Shown here: positions 41,072 to 53,900 of the stretch, one piece after another | Layout: every line of letters starts with the position of its first letter | Numbering within the stretch: position 1 is the first letter of the stretch | Origin: Paraspadella gotoi | Lineage: Eukaryota > Chaetognatha | Reading direction: 5' to 3' | Length of the DNA stretch: 64,000 bases | Assembly (NCBI GenBank): GCA_051294375.1 | Contig: CM119267.1 | Span: 11,417,332-11,481,331, forward strand | Program-made: the position numbers and the translations under genes | Notes under the pieces: generated by a model | Seen by the model: the letters and a program-made list of their open reading frames with translations, nothing else | Told to the model about the DNA's origin: nothing | Database searches by the model: none

Positions 41072-42150
41072 TTGAACCCTCGGCGTGTGAATCTTTGAGG
41101 CGCTTTTTTTTTCCGCGCTACAGAGATTAAAAAAACATGAAGCGTAAACGACGACTTTTTTTTTCTTCTCTGTTTAGATTCATCCTCTCGCGCTGCCCTC
41201 TTTGGGGAAAAAGGGGGCGCAAATATTATCTCGCTCATTATATCAAAACAAAAGATCGCCGGCCAGCGCGGAGGGCGAGTTTTAAGGGATGCGAGGGCCA
41301 GAGGTGGGGAGAAGGCGTGTTCGGGTGAGAAGGGAAACCAGAGGCGGGGCGTTATCTCTGTGAGGATGGAAAGATAGTGATTCCATCTATGCTTGTGAGA
41401 GAGTGGATCGGTGGCTTCGTGTTGCGGGTGAAGGGCTGGGTGGGTGAGCTGGTCGAGGTGGTCTGTTGCGGCGGCATCGAGTCGTTGAAAACATTTCATG
41501 TTCAAAAGGCGCAAAAGGCTTCGAAAGGGCAACGGAGGAAAAGAAGAGGAAAAGAGAGGGTGGCGGGAGGGGGGGTGGAAAATCGGATAAAGTGCGGAGA
41601 CAGATTAAGAGAGGGCGAGAATCAGAAAGCGGCTTCAGATCGAGACCTCTGTATTTAGCGGAGACAGTGGCATTGAGGCCCCAGACAAAAATGAAAGCGT
41701 TTAGAAATCTCGAGATGCTGTCAGATTGCAGGTTTCACTTTGAATGTTAAAAGGATTGCTCTGTTTGTGTCGGGCGAAGAAACATTCGTGAAGATTTATC
41801 ATCGGATTTTATTCATTGACAAATAAAACATTTCAGTACGTATCTATTCACCTTATGATTCATTGATTGATAAAATGTTTATAAAATGTTTAGAATGCCT
41901 GCTTTTAAAATTTTTTTTTCGCCAGATCATAATTTTGTTTTCTGTGTCGTCGTATGTGAATCGCATTTATAAGCAATTCTGTGATTACTTTTCCAGATAT
42001 GACTGAAATTTTCCCAAATGGTCTTCAAGACGGACGTGGCAACGCAAATATTATAACTGACCAATTAAAAAAATATATTGAGACGCTACATAAAGAAAAC
42101 AAAATTTTATTGCTAGCTGTTTCCCGATGCTTAATCGCGCAGTAGGAATA
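41072..42150. other. spacer, G-rich then AT-rich, no gene seen
   Basis: A G-rich stretch at 41260-41600 gives long open frames on both strands without motifs. AT-rich sequence follows. Confidence 0.4.
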
Positions 42151-42164
42151 TCAACTAGAGAGGA

Positions 42165-42177
42165 GAGGAGAGAGAGA

Positions 42178-42208
<31 letters not shown>

Positions 42209-42209
42209 C

Positions 42210-42243
<34 letters not shown>

Positions 42244-42460
42244 TGAGAGAGATGGCAAGATTAATGATTAATGTTCAAGAGTTGGATTTAGGAGTTTAGC
42301 GTCTCATCGTCTCCGTGTACGTCTCTCGAATAGTAAGCCAAAGGAAAAGAGAGAGAGAGAGAGAAGGAGAGTGAGAGAGAGAGAGACCACGAGAGAGAGA
42401 GAGATGAGAGAGGAAAGAGAAGAGAGAGAGAGTCGTCAAGTTTCTGGGAAGGAATGCCGA
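42165..42460. repeat. (GA)n clusters
   Basis: Three interrupted (GA)n clusters are followed by (GAC)n-rich sequence to about 42860. Confidence 0.8.
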
Positions 42461-43417
42461 GATTCCTTCACCGCGACGACGCAGTTCAAAAATTATGGGC
42501 GGAAGCGGCGCGATAACGGCGAACGACGACGAAGACGACGACGACAACGACGACGACGACGAAGACAGTAACGATAACGACGATCGAGACGGCGATAATG
42601 GAGGACGGGTGGGGGATTGATGAGAAAGAAAGGACGACGACGAGGGACGAGGAAGCAGAGAGACGAACGTGACGAGACGACGATAAAGACGACGACTCCG
42701 ATGACGATAACGTTGACGACGTCGAAACTTTAATGATTTCCAAGAAATCAAGGATGGCAAAACAAATGAACAAAGAACAAGGGAACGCAGACGATTAAAA
42801 ACGAAGGGGAGACGATTAAACAGAGAAGGAGACGACGACGACAACAACAACAACAAAATCGCGAAAGAAAAGAGTAAGATGGGCGACTGTTAAAGGTTTA
42901 TCTTGTTTTTGTTTTTTCCCCTTTTGTTTTGTGAGAAAAACTTCATTTCGAAACATAAATCTAAGAAAAAACGAGGAAGAAAATACCTCGATAAAAACAG
43001 AACGATGATCATAATAACAACAACGGAGAACTCCAAAACAAAAACAAAAGAACAGCGACAAATGAATAAAACTTTCGTCGAAGACGTTGAAAAATTAGAA
43101 AAGAAAATTAAAAAAAAAGAAGAAATAAACGAACAAACGAGATCAGGATGAAAACTTGCGCATATATTTTGCAACGACGTAAAATATGCTTTATTTTGTA
43201 AAACAAGTAATCTTGTGATTTTTAAACTTTTACAATATGATTTAACCTTGAATCAAAAAGAGAAAATAAAAACAGACAAAATACTATTAGCATAATCGAA
43301 AAACACAATAAATAACGATAAAAAAAAAAAGTTTGATCGCTGACAAAATTCGCCTTCCGATCGCCCCGTCGGCAGGAAGATTGGAAAGAGCAGAAGACGA
43401 AAGCACAACGACAACGC

Positions 43418-43459
<42 letters not shown>
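43418..43459. repeat. (GAC)n microsatellite
   Basis: Thirteen or so GAC units, one of several trinucleotide GAC/GTC tracts in the window (also near 15850, 19725, 42540 and 53070). Confidence 0.9.
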
Positions 43460-43460
<1 letters not shown>

Positions 43461-43767
43461 ATACGCAGACAAATTGAGAATTGCCTCGACGCAAAGAGAT
43501 GCGGACCGATCTGCGCGGGATTTTGTGGATTACCCGGACGAAAATTGAGAGACGGCGGGTTGGCGGGGAATCGGCGGTGGGCGGTCGGGCAAGGCGCTTG
43601 GGGGGGGGGACCAGTCTTTGAAGGGTGCCGGTGTCTTTCCAAGACGAGCGAATTCAGGTGGTTCGTGAAATATAAAAGTCGAATGGGTGAGGCCAGGGAG
43701 AGTTTCGCTGAGTAAGTTTCATAGCGTTGAAGGAGCAAAGCTTAAGCGTTGGGGAAGGGGGGGTGGA

Positions 43768-43874
43768 GCGGGAGCGGGAGCGGGAGCGGGAGCGGAAGCG
43801 GAAGCGGAAGCGGGAGCGGAAGCGGGAGCGGAAGCGGGAGCGGAAGCGGGAGCGGAAGCGGGAGCGGGAGCGGG
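43768..43874. repeat. GGGAGC/GGAAGC hexamer minisatellite
   Basis: About 17 hexamers alternate between GGGAGC and GGAAGC. Frames read Gly-Ser or Ala-Gly/Ala-Glu repeats. A frame crossing it ends in a hydrophobic stretch (FSTLLCVAILYIIIHVV) before a stop at about 44040, but nothing else supports a gene. Confidence 0.9.
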
Positions 43875-44049
43875 GCTGATTCCGGCAATGGCGTCCGCGT
43901 CGGTGGATGCGAAGGAAGAAGCGACGATCTCTCGTTTCACTTTCTATGGTTTTTCGGTCTCGTCGAGAATCTTCGCCTCGACTTGGTTTTCGACGCTTTT
44001 ATGTGTGGCGATATTATATATTATCATACATGTTGTATAATAAAGGATT

Positions 44050-46850
44050 GAAGGAGTAATTTAAAAACAAATAAGTTATTGCATTAGTTTTTCATGTTCC
44101 GATCAGCTTCGGCACAAACGAATTTTTATTTGAATCGCGGCCAAAGCTTCGGTTTAATTTCTCCGACGAATTCTTCTTCATCATTATTATCCGACATCTC
44201 AATTATCATCTTCATAGAATACGGCAAAGAGGTTGGGACCTCCTCGGGCAGATAGATGCCTGTTGTTTTTTTCTAAGTCTCTCCGTTCTGCACTGAGACC
44301 CGAGAGCCTACCTTTTCGCCGAATCCATCGTTATTCATCATTAACCCTCCTCCATCTTTCTCCATCCGTCTTCCTCCATCAAACTCTCTTTCTCTTCTTC
44401 TCCATCATTTTGTATCGACTTCCGGTTTGGAGCGTCGGAAGTGGGAAGATCCTTTGATTGGCGCCGTCCGGATCTTTGCGGTCTGAGATTCCGGTGCTCG
44501 TGGAAACCTCCGGCGTCCGGTAGCCGAGGAAAATTAACTTCCGGTTGAGAGAGTTGGAGAGATAGAGATTGAGCGAGAGAGAGAGAGAGAGATTAAGGGA
44601 GAGAGAGAGAAGGAATGTCGAACCCAATGGAACCTACAGACTTCATACTGCGCGAAATTCACAAATCAGTATAAATTGAGTGATCGAAGTGAAAAACTAT
44701 CACTGTATCTTATTTTAGATAAATAATGATTAAATCAAAAATTTGGAAGTTAAACAGATAGAAAAACAGATAGAAAGACGAGGTTCACATTCTTGCAATC
44801 GACAACAATCCGATGAATTCTTTCTACGGATTGGTCACTGAACTTTTCCTATAACCCCCCCCTTATTTTCGCCCACCCTGTCGTCACCTAAACTTCCGCC
44901 CCACCCGACATCCCATGTCCCACCTACACAATCTACCTGCCCTCCCCTCCCCTCCCTCGGAATAAAAAATCGAGTTTCTGTTTCGCGCGGAAAAACCGAT
45001 CGTTGCCCGCGACTCCGAAGATATCGACAATCTCTGCTCGGACAATCTCCCTCTCAGCGGATCGGGTACCTGAGAAATGTCGGGTAATCCATCGAGAGAA
45101 GTCTTGAGCACGTGGGAGAAAAATTGTTCAAGGACAAGGAATAGTCGGTGAATCGAAAACTAAAAACTAAAATCTATGGAGAGCGGGGGGGGGCAGTGGA
45201 GGGCCGCCATTTCTACTGGAGCCGTGCCCTGAAGATCTTCATCTGTATTTTCCTTATATACGACTTTCCCGTTGATAATAGCCTATCCGACACAAAAAAT
45301 GCTGGTCACACGTTGTGATTACATTATTTAGCTACTTTTGTACTTTGATTATCGTTTCCTCTTATCCCACACTATAAAGATGTCTGATTCGATGGGAATA
45401 GAACCGAGTCCAAAAATGAATAAGATGAATTGCTAACTCGACTGCCCAGTCCGACATTATTGTCAAGTGAGGATAATCCCTAAAGTTTGGATAGATCTCA
45501 AGAGACGTCCTCCAATCACTCCCATTGGCATACCCATTCTAGTTCTTGTCTATCGAGTGCCGAGTCCACCCGCCAACAGCGCCACCGAGCAACCCAATGG
45601 TCAAGGATTCTAGCCCATGATCGGAACGATCTTATTGCTTAATAAAGTACTTTTTAATACTGGTTTGCTTTTATCTTATTGATCGGAGCAAATTAAGGCT
45701 ACTCTTGAAATTTCCGAGAGGCTTTATCAATTTTATCTCAGTTTCTCGTCATTCTTCACCGCTGAGAGACAATTTTACCGCACGCCGCAATCCCATAAAT
45801 GAAAGCTGTAAAAAAGGACAAATAATCAGTTGTTAGTATAATTAAAGTTAAACAGTTTTCTGATTATTACCTTTTTGTTTTTGATTATAAAGTTAAGCCA
45901 TTCAAAAATTGATAATATTGGCAATAAAACAAAACAGCTATTTGAATCTTCCAATAATATTCAAAAAAAAGTTAATGTGAAAAAATTCAAGTTCCATGTT
46001 CACATTAATATCGCTCGCAACACAAATATGTCCAGCGCCATTGGGCATAGATTTGAATAAAAGATCCAAGGCCATGATAGCTCAAGTCTCATAAGTAGAA
46101 AGAATGATAAAAATTAAAAATCTTGTAAACCCTTTTAATAAACTGTCGCAATTTGGTTTTATCTTTATTCTGCTATATGGTTTTATCAAAATAATCTGGG
46201 ACGAAAAATAAATAACTAAAACCCTCTTATTAATCTTGATGTCAAATATCGAATCATCGCGCACTGTCCACACTTACACATCCAATATAATACAGCGTAT
46301 TACTACTAATGGATATAGTGTGGCGGTATACCTTCTTCCACCCACGCCATCTTCACGATACACAATGGAGAGTATCTTATCACTGTTCCGGCCCAAATCA
46401 TTGGCTTTCAGAGGGGCGGAGAAAACACCACCCTGATCGCTGCGCAGCCCGCGTAATGTTCCATTCACCGACGACTAGACCTATGCCGAAGATATGCGAC
46501 AATCTCATGCCGATTTCTTGCGCCACAATTCCTTCGCGCCTGTCCCACAAGCGAGACCTCCAGCCTAGATCGGGTAACGTTGAGAAGAAATGCTCGCGGT
46601 ACCAATTCCCATCACTCTCGGGGATATCGAAGTTAGCAAAAGGCGATAATCCTAACTCTCTCTCTCTCGAGAGGTTCGAAGTCTCTCTACACGTTCTCCT
46701 TCCCTCTTCCACTTATTATTCTTCTTCTCTAAGTCGCGCAGTGCTCCTATATCTTTCTTCTTCATTTTACTACACTTCTTACTTACTTTAAATAATAGAA
46801 TAAAAAATAGCAAATCATATATAGATCTATCTCTGATAGATCTTCCTCAG
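44050..46850. other. spacer without recognised genes
   Basis: Mixed composition. Pyrimidine-rich sequence at 44330-44410, a short (GA)n at 44574-44610 and a GGATTCTAGCCC word at about 45612 are visible. Minus-strand open frames at 44884-45111 and 46398-46712 show no known motif. Confidence 0.4.
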
Positions 46851-47264
46851 TCTCATCATCTTCTAACTCATACCCTAATCCTCGGGGACGTACGGTAATC
46901 TAGGAATCATCTGCTTTTCCTTTCTCCTCCAATAAAACGTTAGTTCCGCGTCCCTCGTCGCCAACGCCTCACCCAGACCTGGACGCGCCACGCCATTCCG
47001 ACTCGCGAAACCACCACGCCCTATTCATTTTAATTTCATTCTTTTTTCCTTACTATTCAGCCGGCATTTTCTCTTCGTCCTCTTACTTCTTCTTTTTACG
47101 CACTTTTCTCTCTCCCGTACAGGCGCTACTCATTATTCTCACGCAAAAAACAAAAACAAGCCCGCCCAACCCGCGGGCTCCCTGCGTGCAATGCGTTCGC
47201 NNNNNNNNNNNNNNNNNNNNNNNNNTCTCCTGTCTCAATAAGGCATAAAGCTATAACTCTCTCT

Positions 47265-47351
<87 letters not shown>

Positions 47352-47700
47352 TCTCTAACTCATACCCTAATCCTCGGGGACGTCGGTAATTAGGAATCAT
47401 CTGCTTTTCCTTTCTCCTCCAATAAAACGTTAGTTCCGCGTCCCTCGTCGCCCACGCCCACCCAGCACCTGGGACGGCGCCACGCCATTTCCGACTCGCC
47501 GAAACCACCCCTATCTTTGCCGCTATTTCCTCTCTTTATTTACTTCTCTATTTCGCCGGCATTTCTCTTCGTCTCTTTCTTCTTTTTTTTACGGCATTTT
47601 CTCTCTCCCGTACAGGGCTCATTCATTACTCTGCACGCAAAAAAAAAACGCCCGCCAACCCCGCGGCGGGCCCCGCCGCGACTGCGCGGGAAAGTCTCTC
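46845..47700. repeat. direct duplication flanking a 25-N gap
   Basis: 46855-47195 and about 47355-47690 share CTAATCCTCGGGGACGT, AATCATCTGCTTTTCC, AATAAAACGTTAGTTCCGCG and the CCCGTACAG region, differing mainly by small indels. (CT)n at 47263-47347 lies between. Probably two versions of one locus kept by gap filling. Confidence 0.8.
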
Positions 47701-50700
47701 TGCTTTTCGCGCGAATGTTCAAGGTTCTTTTTCGTTCCTCCAGCCCCCTTTTTTTTCCCCACCGTTCGACGCGTGCGTTCGCGCCGTTTCTTTCTCCGCG
47801 CGAACCGCGCCGCCTCGGCCACCGTGGGCTTTTTCCATTAGCGCCTCCACGCCTCTTCGTCGGCGTCGGCGCCGCCACACTGATCCCGGCGTCGGCCACC
47901 GAACGCTTTCCCGTCGTTAAACCAAATTTCGTTCATTTCTTTATTAAAACTTTCTTCTGGGTTTTTCTTGGTTTTTCTTGGCTAAGGAAAAAATCATTTC
48001 CCTTAACTATATCAGCAATTTAATCCTTTTTCTACCTACTTTATGCTTAAACTTAACATTATTTAACAATTGCAAATGATTTGTGGGGAAAAAGAGGATG
48101 ATTTAAACCTTGTAGCAGAACTCAATCACATAATTACTGAAAGCCTATATTTCTCTCGACCGCTCAGATACTCGTCGCTCTAGCTTTTCCGTTGTCCAAT
48201 CACGAAACCGCGTTAAAAATTTTCGTCGCTGATTGGACGAACTCTATGTCGAGTTCGATTCTCACCTGCGACGTCGAGACGATTAGGGAAGAAGGGAAGT
48301 GAGGGAGGTTCGGAGAGCTCCTTGGATTAGGTCAGCAATCCTGGATCAAGATTTAATCTTCGTTGAAATTGGAATGGAATGCAAACGAAGGAGTTTCTGC
48401 CGCTGATTGCCTCGACAAATATGTGTGAGCGAGTTTTGATTACAAGGAGGAATGTCTTAGATTTGAAAGAAAGAAAAGGAAATAATTTTTTTAAAAATGT
48501 GGCTTCGAGTTTGATATTTTTTTTTTGAGGAACTATGAAAATTATCGAACTATTTAAATTTTTATATCCCCTTACTGAAAAATTGTAACATTAGAAGAAT
48601 TTTTTATTACATAATGCTCTTTAATGAGTATAATGTTTGTTCGTTCCTCACTTTTTAGAATTTTAATTACAACGTTTAAATTTAAAATTTTACTACGCCT
48701 AATGGCCTATTTCTTTCTGTCCTAAATTTTACTAAAAGCATAATAGAGGAAAGTTAAAGTCTATATAGCTTGACGGGACTAGTCCAATAGCCATTGCGAT
48801 TTCTAACTCTTATTCATAATATTTCTTAATATTTGGTCCTCCATCAAACGACTAATTCAATCAAGAACTAAATTTGTCGATGCGTACTGCCAGCATGAGA
48901 AAGACCACAGAGTGGAGAACCGGATCACATTCAATCTGCAACATTGTCATAACTTGACTCATTACTCGAGACAGTGGTGTTTATTCCAACTCGAGTAATG
49001 AAAATACATCAGATAAGAGACTTGATTCGCTTTCCATCTGCATTCTCCCACGCCCCCGAGATTTCTTTTCATTATTATTAAATGCTCGGAAGCCTTGCTT
49101 CTTTCCAGCTGCCGTTCCTCGGACCGCATCCTCCCTCAGCGCAACAACGTCCACTACCCGGTCTCTTAACCGCCTCAATGAAACCCTCCTTAACATTGAC
49201 TGCTCGTACTCGCTAAGATTACCTCAGGCGGTCACCGCTTCTAATGACAAAATACGAACAACCATTATAATTCACTTATTTAGATCCATATGTTTTTATT
49301 TTTTTCAAAAAATTCGCATATCTGAGCTCCTCCTGAGCTGGGTGCTATATTTTTTGTACCCCTCTTACCCACGAGCAACAAAGGTAACAGCTGCATTTGT
49401 GTTTAACTCGGCATCGTCTAACAATTTTTTGAACTTGGGCATCATATACTGCCATCAACCTAGCCAGTTTCTCTTCTTCGCTCTCTTCGTCCTCACCTAT
49501 TCTTCTGCTCGATCATTCGGCTTTTGCCCATCGTTTACCGAGCATTGGAATTTATTATAGCATCCAACTAAAAACAAGGCGAATACTTTTCTTTTTCTCC
49601 GCATGCAGACCGGTCGCTAGTTTGAAAGGAACCTGACAACGACAACGACTGACCAACAACCGGTCGACGACTGGGCGACGAGGTTCGAAAACAGGAAAGA
49701 GGAATTCTACCATTCTTCCCGTCGAAGTAGGTCCAAACAGGACCGATCTGGTCTAAATTACATCTTTACTTACATCGACACTCTTTCTCCAAGATTTCTA
49801 AATCGAGAGAAAATCTATCGGCATGCGCGACGATCGGCTCCTTTCAGCCTCACCGCCCTGACGCCACCGTTGCCAATTCCGCCGCACGCGTTCGCCGACA
49901 CCCCCGCCCTTCCTCCGATCCCTGTTGAAAACCTATTGTGGCGGCTAAAAGACTTCTGTTCATAAGGATCCCGTGGACGCAGAGGAGCGTTTCCTTGGAG
50001 ACGCAGCACGAGCCCGTTTGCGTCATATTACCATCTCGCCTCGATTAAGATAGGATATAGATGAGGTATCTTGTGCTCCGAGCGTCGTATGTTGCTCGCA
50101 CTCGTACTCGATCCTGCGACGTACCGCGACAATCCGGCCCTGATGAGAAACGACGTCGACGAGAAAAGATTCGAAAATCACTGTAACGGCCAATCGGAAA
50201 TCAAATAAAAGTAAGACAAGACCTAACAAGAGAGCATAAGAAACTAGAATTAAAGAGGTGTAACAAGATACTGATGGTAACAAAAATAATTCAGGATACT
50301 CGGTAATTCTAATGGTCCCGCGTGACGCCAGGAGCCGCGAGGTATCTGCTATAATATTCATGAGTTGTAAATCCCTACATTCCGATCACAATGATGCATC
50401 CACGGCGATGGCGATCTTCCAACAATAACCGCTCCGTGTCCGCCGCTCCGTCACTCTCTTCCTATCGTACCACTCGTCACTCTTTCGTCATCAAAAACAG
50501 TGTTGTTTCTCTTCTGTATTTTATTCTTTTTTTTTTTATAGTCTTCTATAATAATCCTCGCGTCGCAGACCGTGTACATTTCCTCTTTGACTCTTAAGAT
50601 ACGGTGTTCTCTCTACTTCCTGTCTCCTTACATAATAACCAGACGATCTCTCTCTCTCTCTCTCTTCGGTTCTCTCTCTCCTCTTCTCTCCCCGGCAATG

Positions 50701-50940
50701 CTTGCCTTTCGTTTGTCTTCTCCTCCCCATCTTTCATTGTCTCAGTCACTTAGCACATCATTGATGATCAATAATATGTGTGAGCAGCGAGGACAGGGAT
50801 AAGGGGTAAAGCTTTCGTGGCCGTTTGTGACGTGACAGATGTAGTCAGCTTGACGAGCGAAACTTTGAGAAGAAAGAAACAAATGGAATCGAATATTTGT
50901 ATGTAAATTATTCATTTTCACCAAAACAAGAAAAAAATTA
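47700..50940. other. spacer without recognised genes
   Basis: A CpG-rich patch lies at 47640-47900 and a MITE right end at about 48600-48703. The 49000-50400 stretch has balanced composition and short minus-strand frames (for example 50023-50361) with no recognised motif. Confidence 0.35.
48590..48703. mobile_element. right-end fragment of the hAT-like MITE
   Basis: ATAATG-TTGTTCGTTCCTCACTTTT, AGAATTTTAATTA and TTTTACTACGCCTAA repeat the last 90 or so bases of the element at 31754-32352, with small differences. Confidence 0.6.
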
Positions 50941-50999
50941 TAAAAAAAATCATCNNNNNNNNNNNNNNNNNNNNNNNNNCCCCCCCCCCGCGGAGATTC

Positions 51000-53900
51000 A
51001 TGGTGCTATGGTGCTCCGGAACCGGAGATTGATGGTTTCGGCGAGGATGAAGCTTTGATAATCGCGTCGGTTATATGAAATGTTCGTTTCACGGAAATTC
51101 AGTGGGTGGGTGAAGGGGGGAGATCACGAATCGAGTGTAATATTTCGTGAATAGCGAATGAGCGTTAATTACGAATTAATGATATCAATTGGTTCGGTTT
51201 TAGTCCAGGTCATCCAAATTATCGTTTCATAAAATAGTTTAAAATAAAAAAAGAATTAAGGATTACTAAGTTCCCTCAATGATCTTTGCATTATAACTTT
51301 ATAATCCTACCATTCTCATTGCCAATAACTAATCATTAATCAAAAAAGAGAACGAATAAAAGTTTTGGTTTCAGAACTGAACGCCCATGGCTGACTGCAT
51401 TCCAAGCAGCTGTCAACATTGATTTCTGATGGTAAATGAAGGAAAATGATTTTTTTTCTGTTCTTTTTTTTTTTTAATCGCAGAAGGAAGCAGCCGCGAC
51501 TTTATACTTAACTCGGACTTTTTTTTTCTCTTGTTGAAAAAAAATATCCCTTGCGCCCATAGGTCCATACGACGATTAAAAAAAAATAATTGAACTCAAT
51601 ACTGGATTAAAAAAAATAAGTGATGATAATAAAGATTAAGAAATGATTGTTGGTACATTTCAATTATTGAAAATAGAACTGACGATTAACAAAAACAAAT
51701 TGAACAAAAAAAAACAAAAGAACAAGAAATCCTGAACGAGGTGCGGAATCTGATTGGTGACTCTTTTGCGGTCGAGAGTCGGGATTATCGATAATCCATA
51801 ACCTAGAGGGCGTCGACCGAGAAGCAATAAGGTTGTGACGCCGTCCACGGCCATGATTGGAAGCGCGGTGTTCTAATGCCGATTTCAGAAACACCGAACA
51901 ACTGGATTAAAATTAAAATAGTAGCACGGANNNNNNNNNNNNNNNNNNNNNNNNNNNNNNNNNNNNNNNNNNNNNNNNNNNNNNNNNNNNNNNNNNNNNN
52001 NNNNNNNNNNNNNNNNNNNNNNNNNNNNNNNNNNNNCTTTGGGTTTTTTTTTCTTTGGTGAAAAAAATGGAACTGGCAATTTTTGATTCAATCAAAAAGT
52101 AACACGGATGAATTTGTATTAAGTTTAAATTTAAGGAAGTTAAATTTATAATTTAATTAAAATTATAACTAATTCGTAAAAATACTTTTTTCCTTCATAT
52201 TTTTCAATAAATTTGAAACAAAGGCAACCGTAGTACCTTTCTGGAAAAGAATAATNNNNNNNNNNNNNNNNNNNNNNNNNNNNNNNNNNNNNNNNNNNNN
52301 NNNNNNNNNNNNNNNNNNNNNNNNNNNNNNNNNNNNNNNNNNNNNNNNNNNNNNNNNNNNNNNNNNNNNNNNNNNNNNNNNNNNNNNNNNNNNNNNNNNN
52401 NNNNNNNNNNNNNNNNNNNNNNNNNNNNNNNNNNNNNNNNNNNNNNNNNNNNNNNNNNNNNNNNNNNNGAGAGAGAGAGAGAGAGAGAGAGCTGCCCCTC
52501 ACTGACGGTCGATTGTTTACGTAAACAAAGATGACGCCGTCCTTAGGCGATGGTTTCGCAACGACGGCATCGACGCTTCTGGCGGCGTCGAGCTCGAACC
52601 AAAAATTCCTCAATAATTAAGAAGCATTTCTGAGAATAAGAAGCGAGTCGGAGGCGGAGTCTTACTTTATGCATGATCGAGATATAACTCCCCTACTGCT
52701 TTGTTTGTCTCTATGTCTCCTTAGCTCTTTTTTCTTATCCGATTAAGTGAGAGAGANNNNNNNNNNNNNNNNNNNNNNNNNNNNNNNNNNNNNNNNNNNN
52801 NNNNNNNNNNNNNNNNNNNNNNNNNNNNNNNNNNNNNNNNNNNNNNNNNNNNNNNNNNNNNNNNNNNNNNNNNNNNNNNNNNNNNNNNNNNNNNNNNNNN
52901 NNNNNNNNNNNNNNNNNNNNNNNNNNNNNNNNNNNNNNNNNNNNNNNNNNNNNNNNNNNNNNNNNNNNNNNNNNNNNNNNNNNNNNNNNATAATAATAAT
53001 ACTTTGAACTATTATTCTTGTGAATTTAACTTTGAGATTGTCGCCAAAGTCGACATCTTCGTAGTCGTCGTCTTCGTCGTCGTCGTCGACCTCGTCATCA
53101 TTGTCGTCGTCGTCGTAGTCGTCGTCTCCCTTTCTCCACTCGCATATTCGCGTATATTTTTCTCTCTCTCGCTTTTTTTCCCCCCATTTTTTCGCAGCGT
53201 TGGAGCGAAAGACGTCGAGAAAGAAAAAGACGAATGCCTCCGGACAAGAAACTATTTGTATCCCGATTGCAACTAGCGTCACGCCCTCTGGAGGCAAAAG
53301 GAAGAAATAACTCTGACCGCCACTATTATCAGTCTTTCCGCCGAGTGGTCACTTCCTTACTTTTTTTTTCCGCCCCGGGTCTTTATTTTGCCGACCTTCG
53401 CATTTCGAGAGAGACCTCGGTTTATTTATTTTGCGCCGTTACAATATTTTTTCCCCCATTTTATTTTGTCTCGGAAAAGTGTACAATTTGTTTGTTTCGA
53501 TGGCGGAAATCGTGCGTGGTTAACATCGAGCAGCGAGGTTTCCCATTTCGACGTCTCTTGTCTTGTTTTGAGAAAGAAAGAAACGCTCGTTTCGGTCGCC
53601 GACGGAAGAGGCGCTCTCAGTCCGATTCGGAATTCGGATAATTTTCTTTCGAGTCGATGTCCTTTTCGAATTCCGTTCCCTGACGCAAACCAAAATAAAA
53701 AAAGCTTAACAACCAAAATAAAAACAAACACTCGAAAAAAAAAAATAAGAACAAGGGAATTTNNNNNNNNNNNNNNNNNNNNNNNNNNNNNNNNNNNNNN
53801 NNNNNNNNNNNNNNNNNNNNNNNNNNNNNNNNNNNNNNNNNNNNNNNNNNNNNNNNNNNNNNNNNNNNNNNNNNNNNNNNNNNNNNNNNNNNNNNNNNNN

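Noticed and set aside
47540-47899. Minus-strand frame (ADAGISVAAPTPTKRRGGAN) in a CpG-rich patch
   Set aside because: It has no ATG start, it overlaps a duplicated, error-prone locus, and the opposite strand is equally open.
48235-48275. tRNA gene suggested by GAGTTCGATTCTC (B-box-like)
   Set aside because: No A box or cloverleaf pairing is found upstream. A similar minus-strand word at about 28905 also fails to pair.
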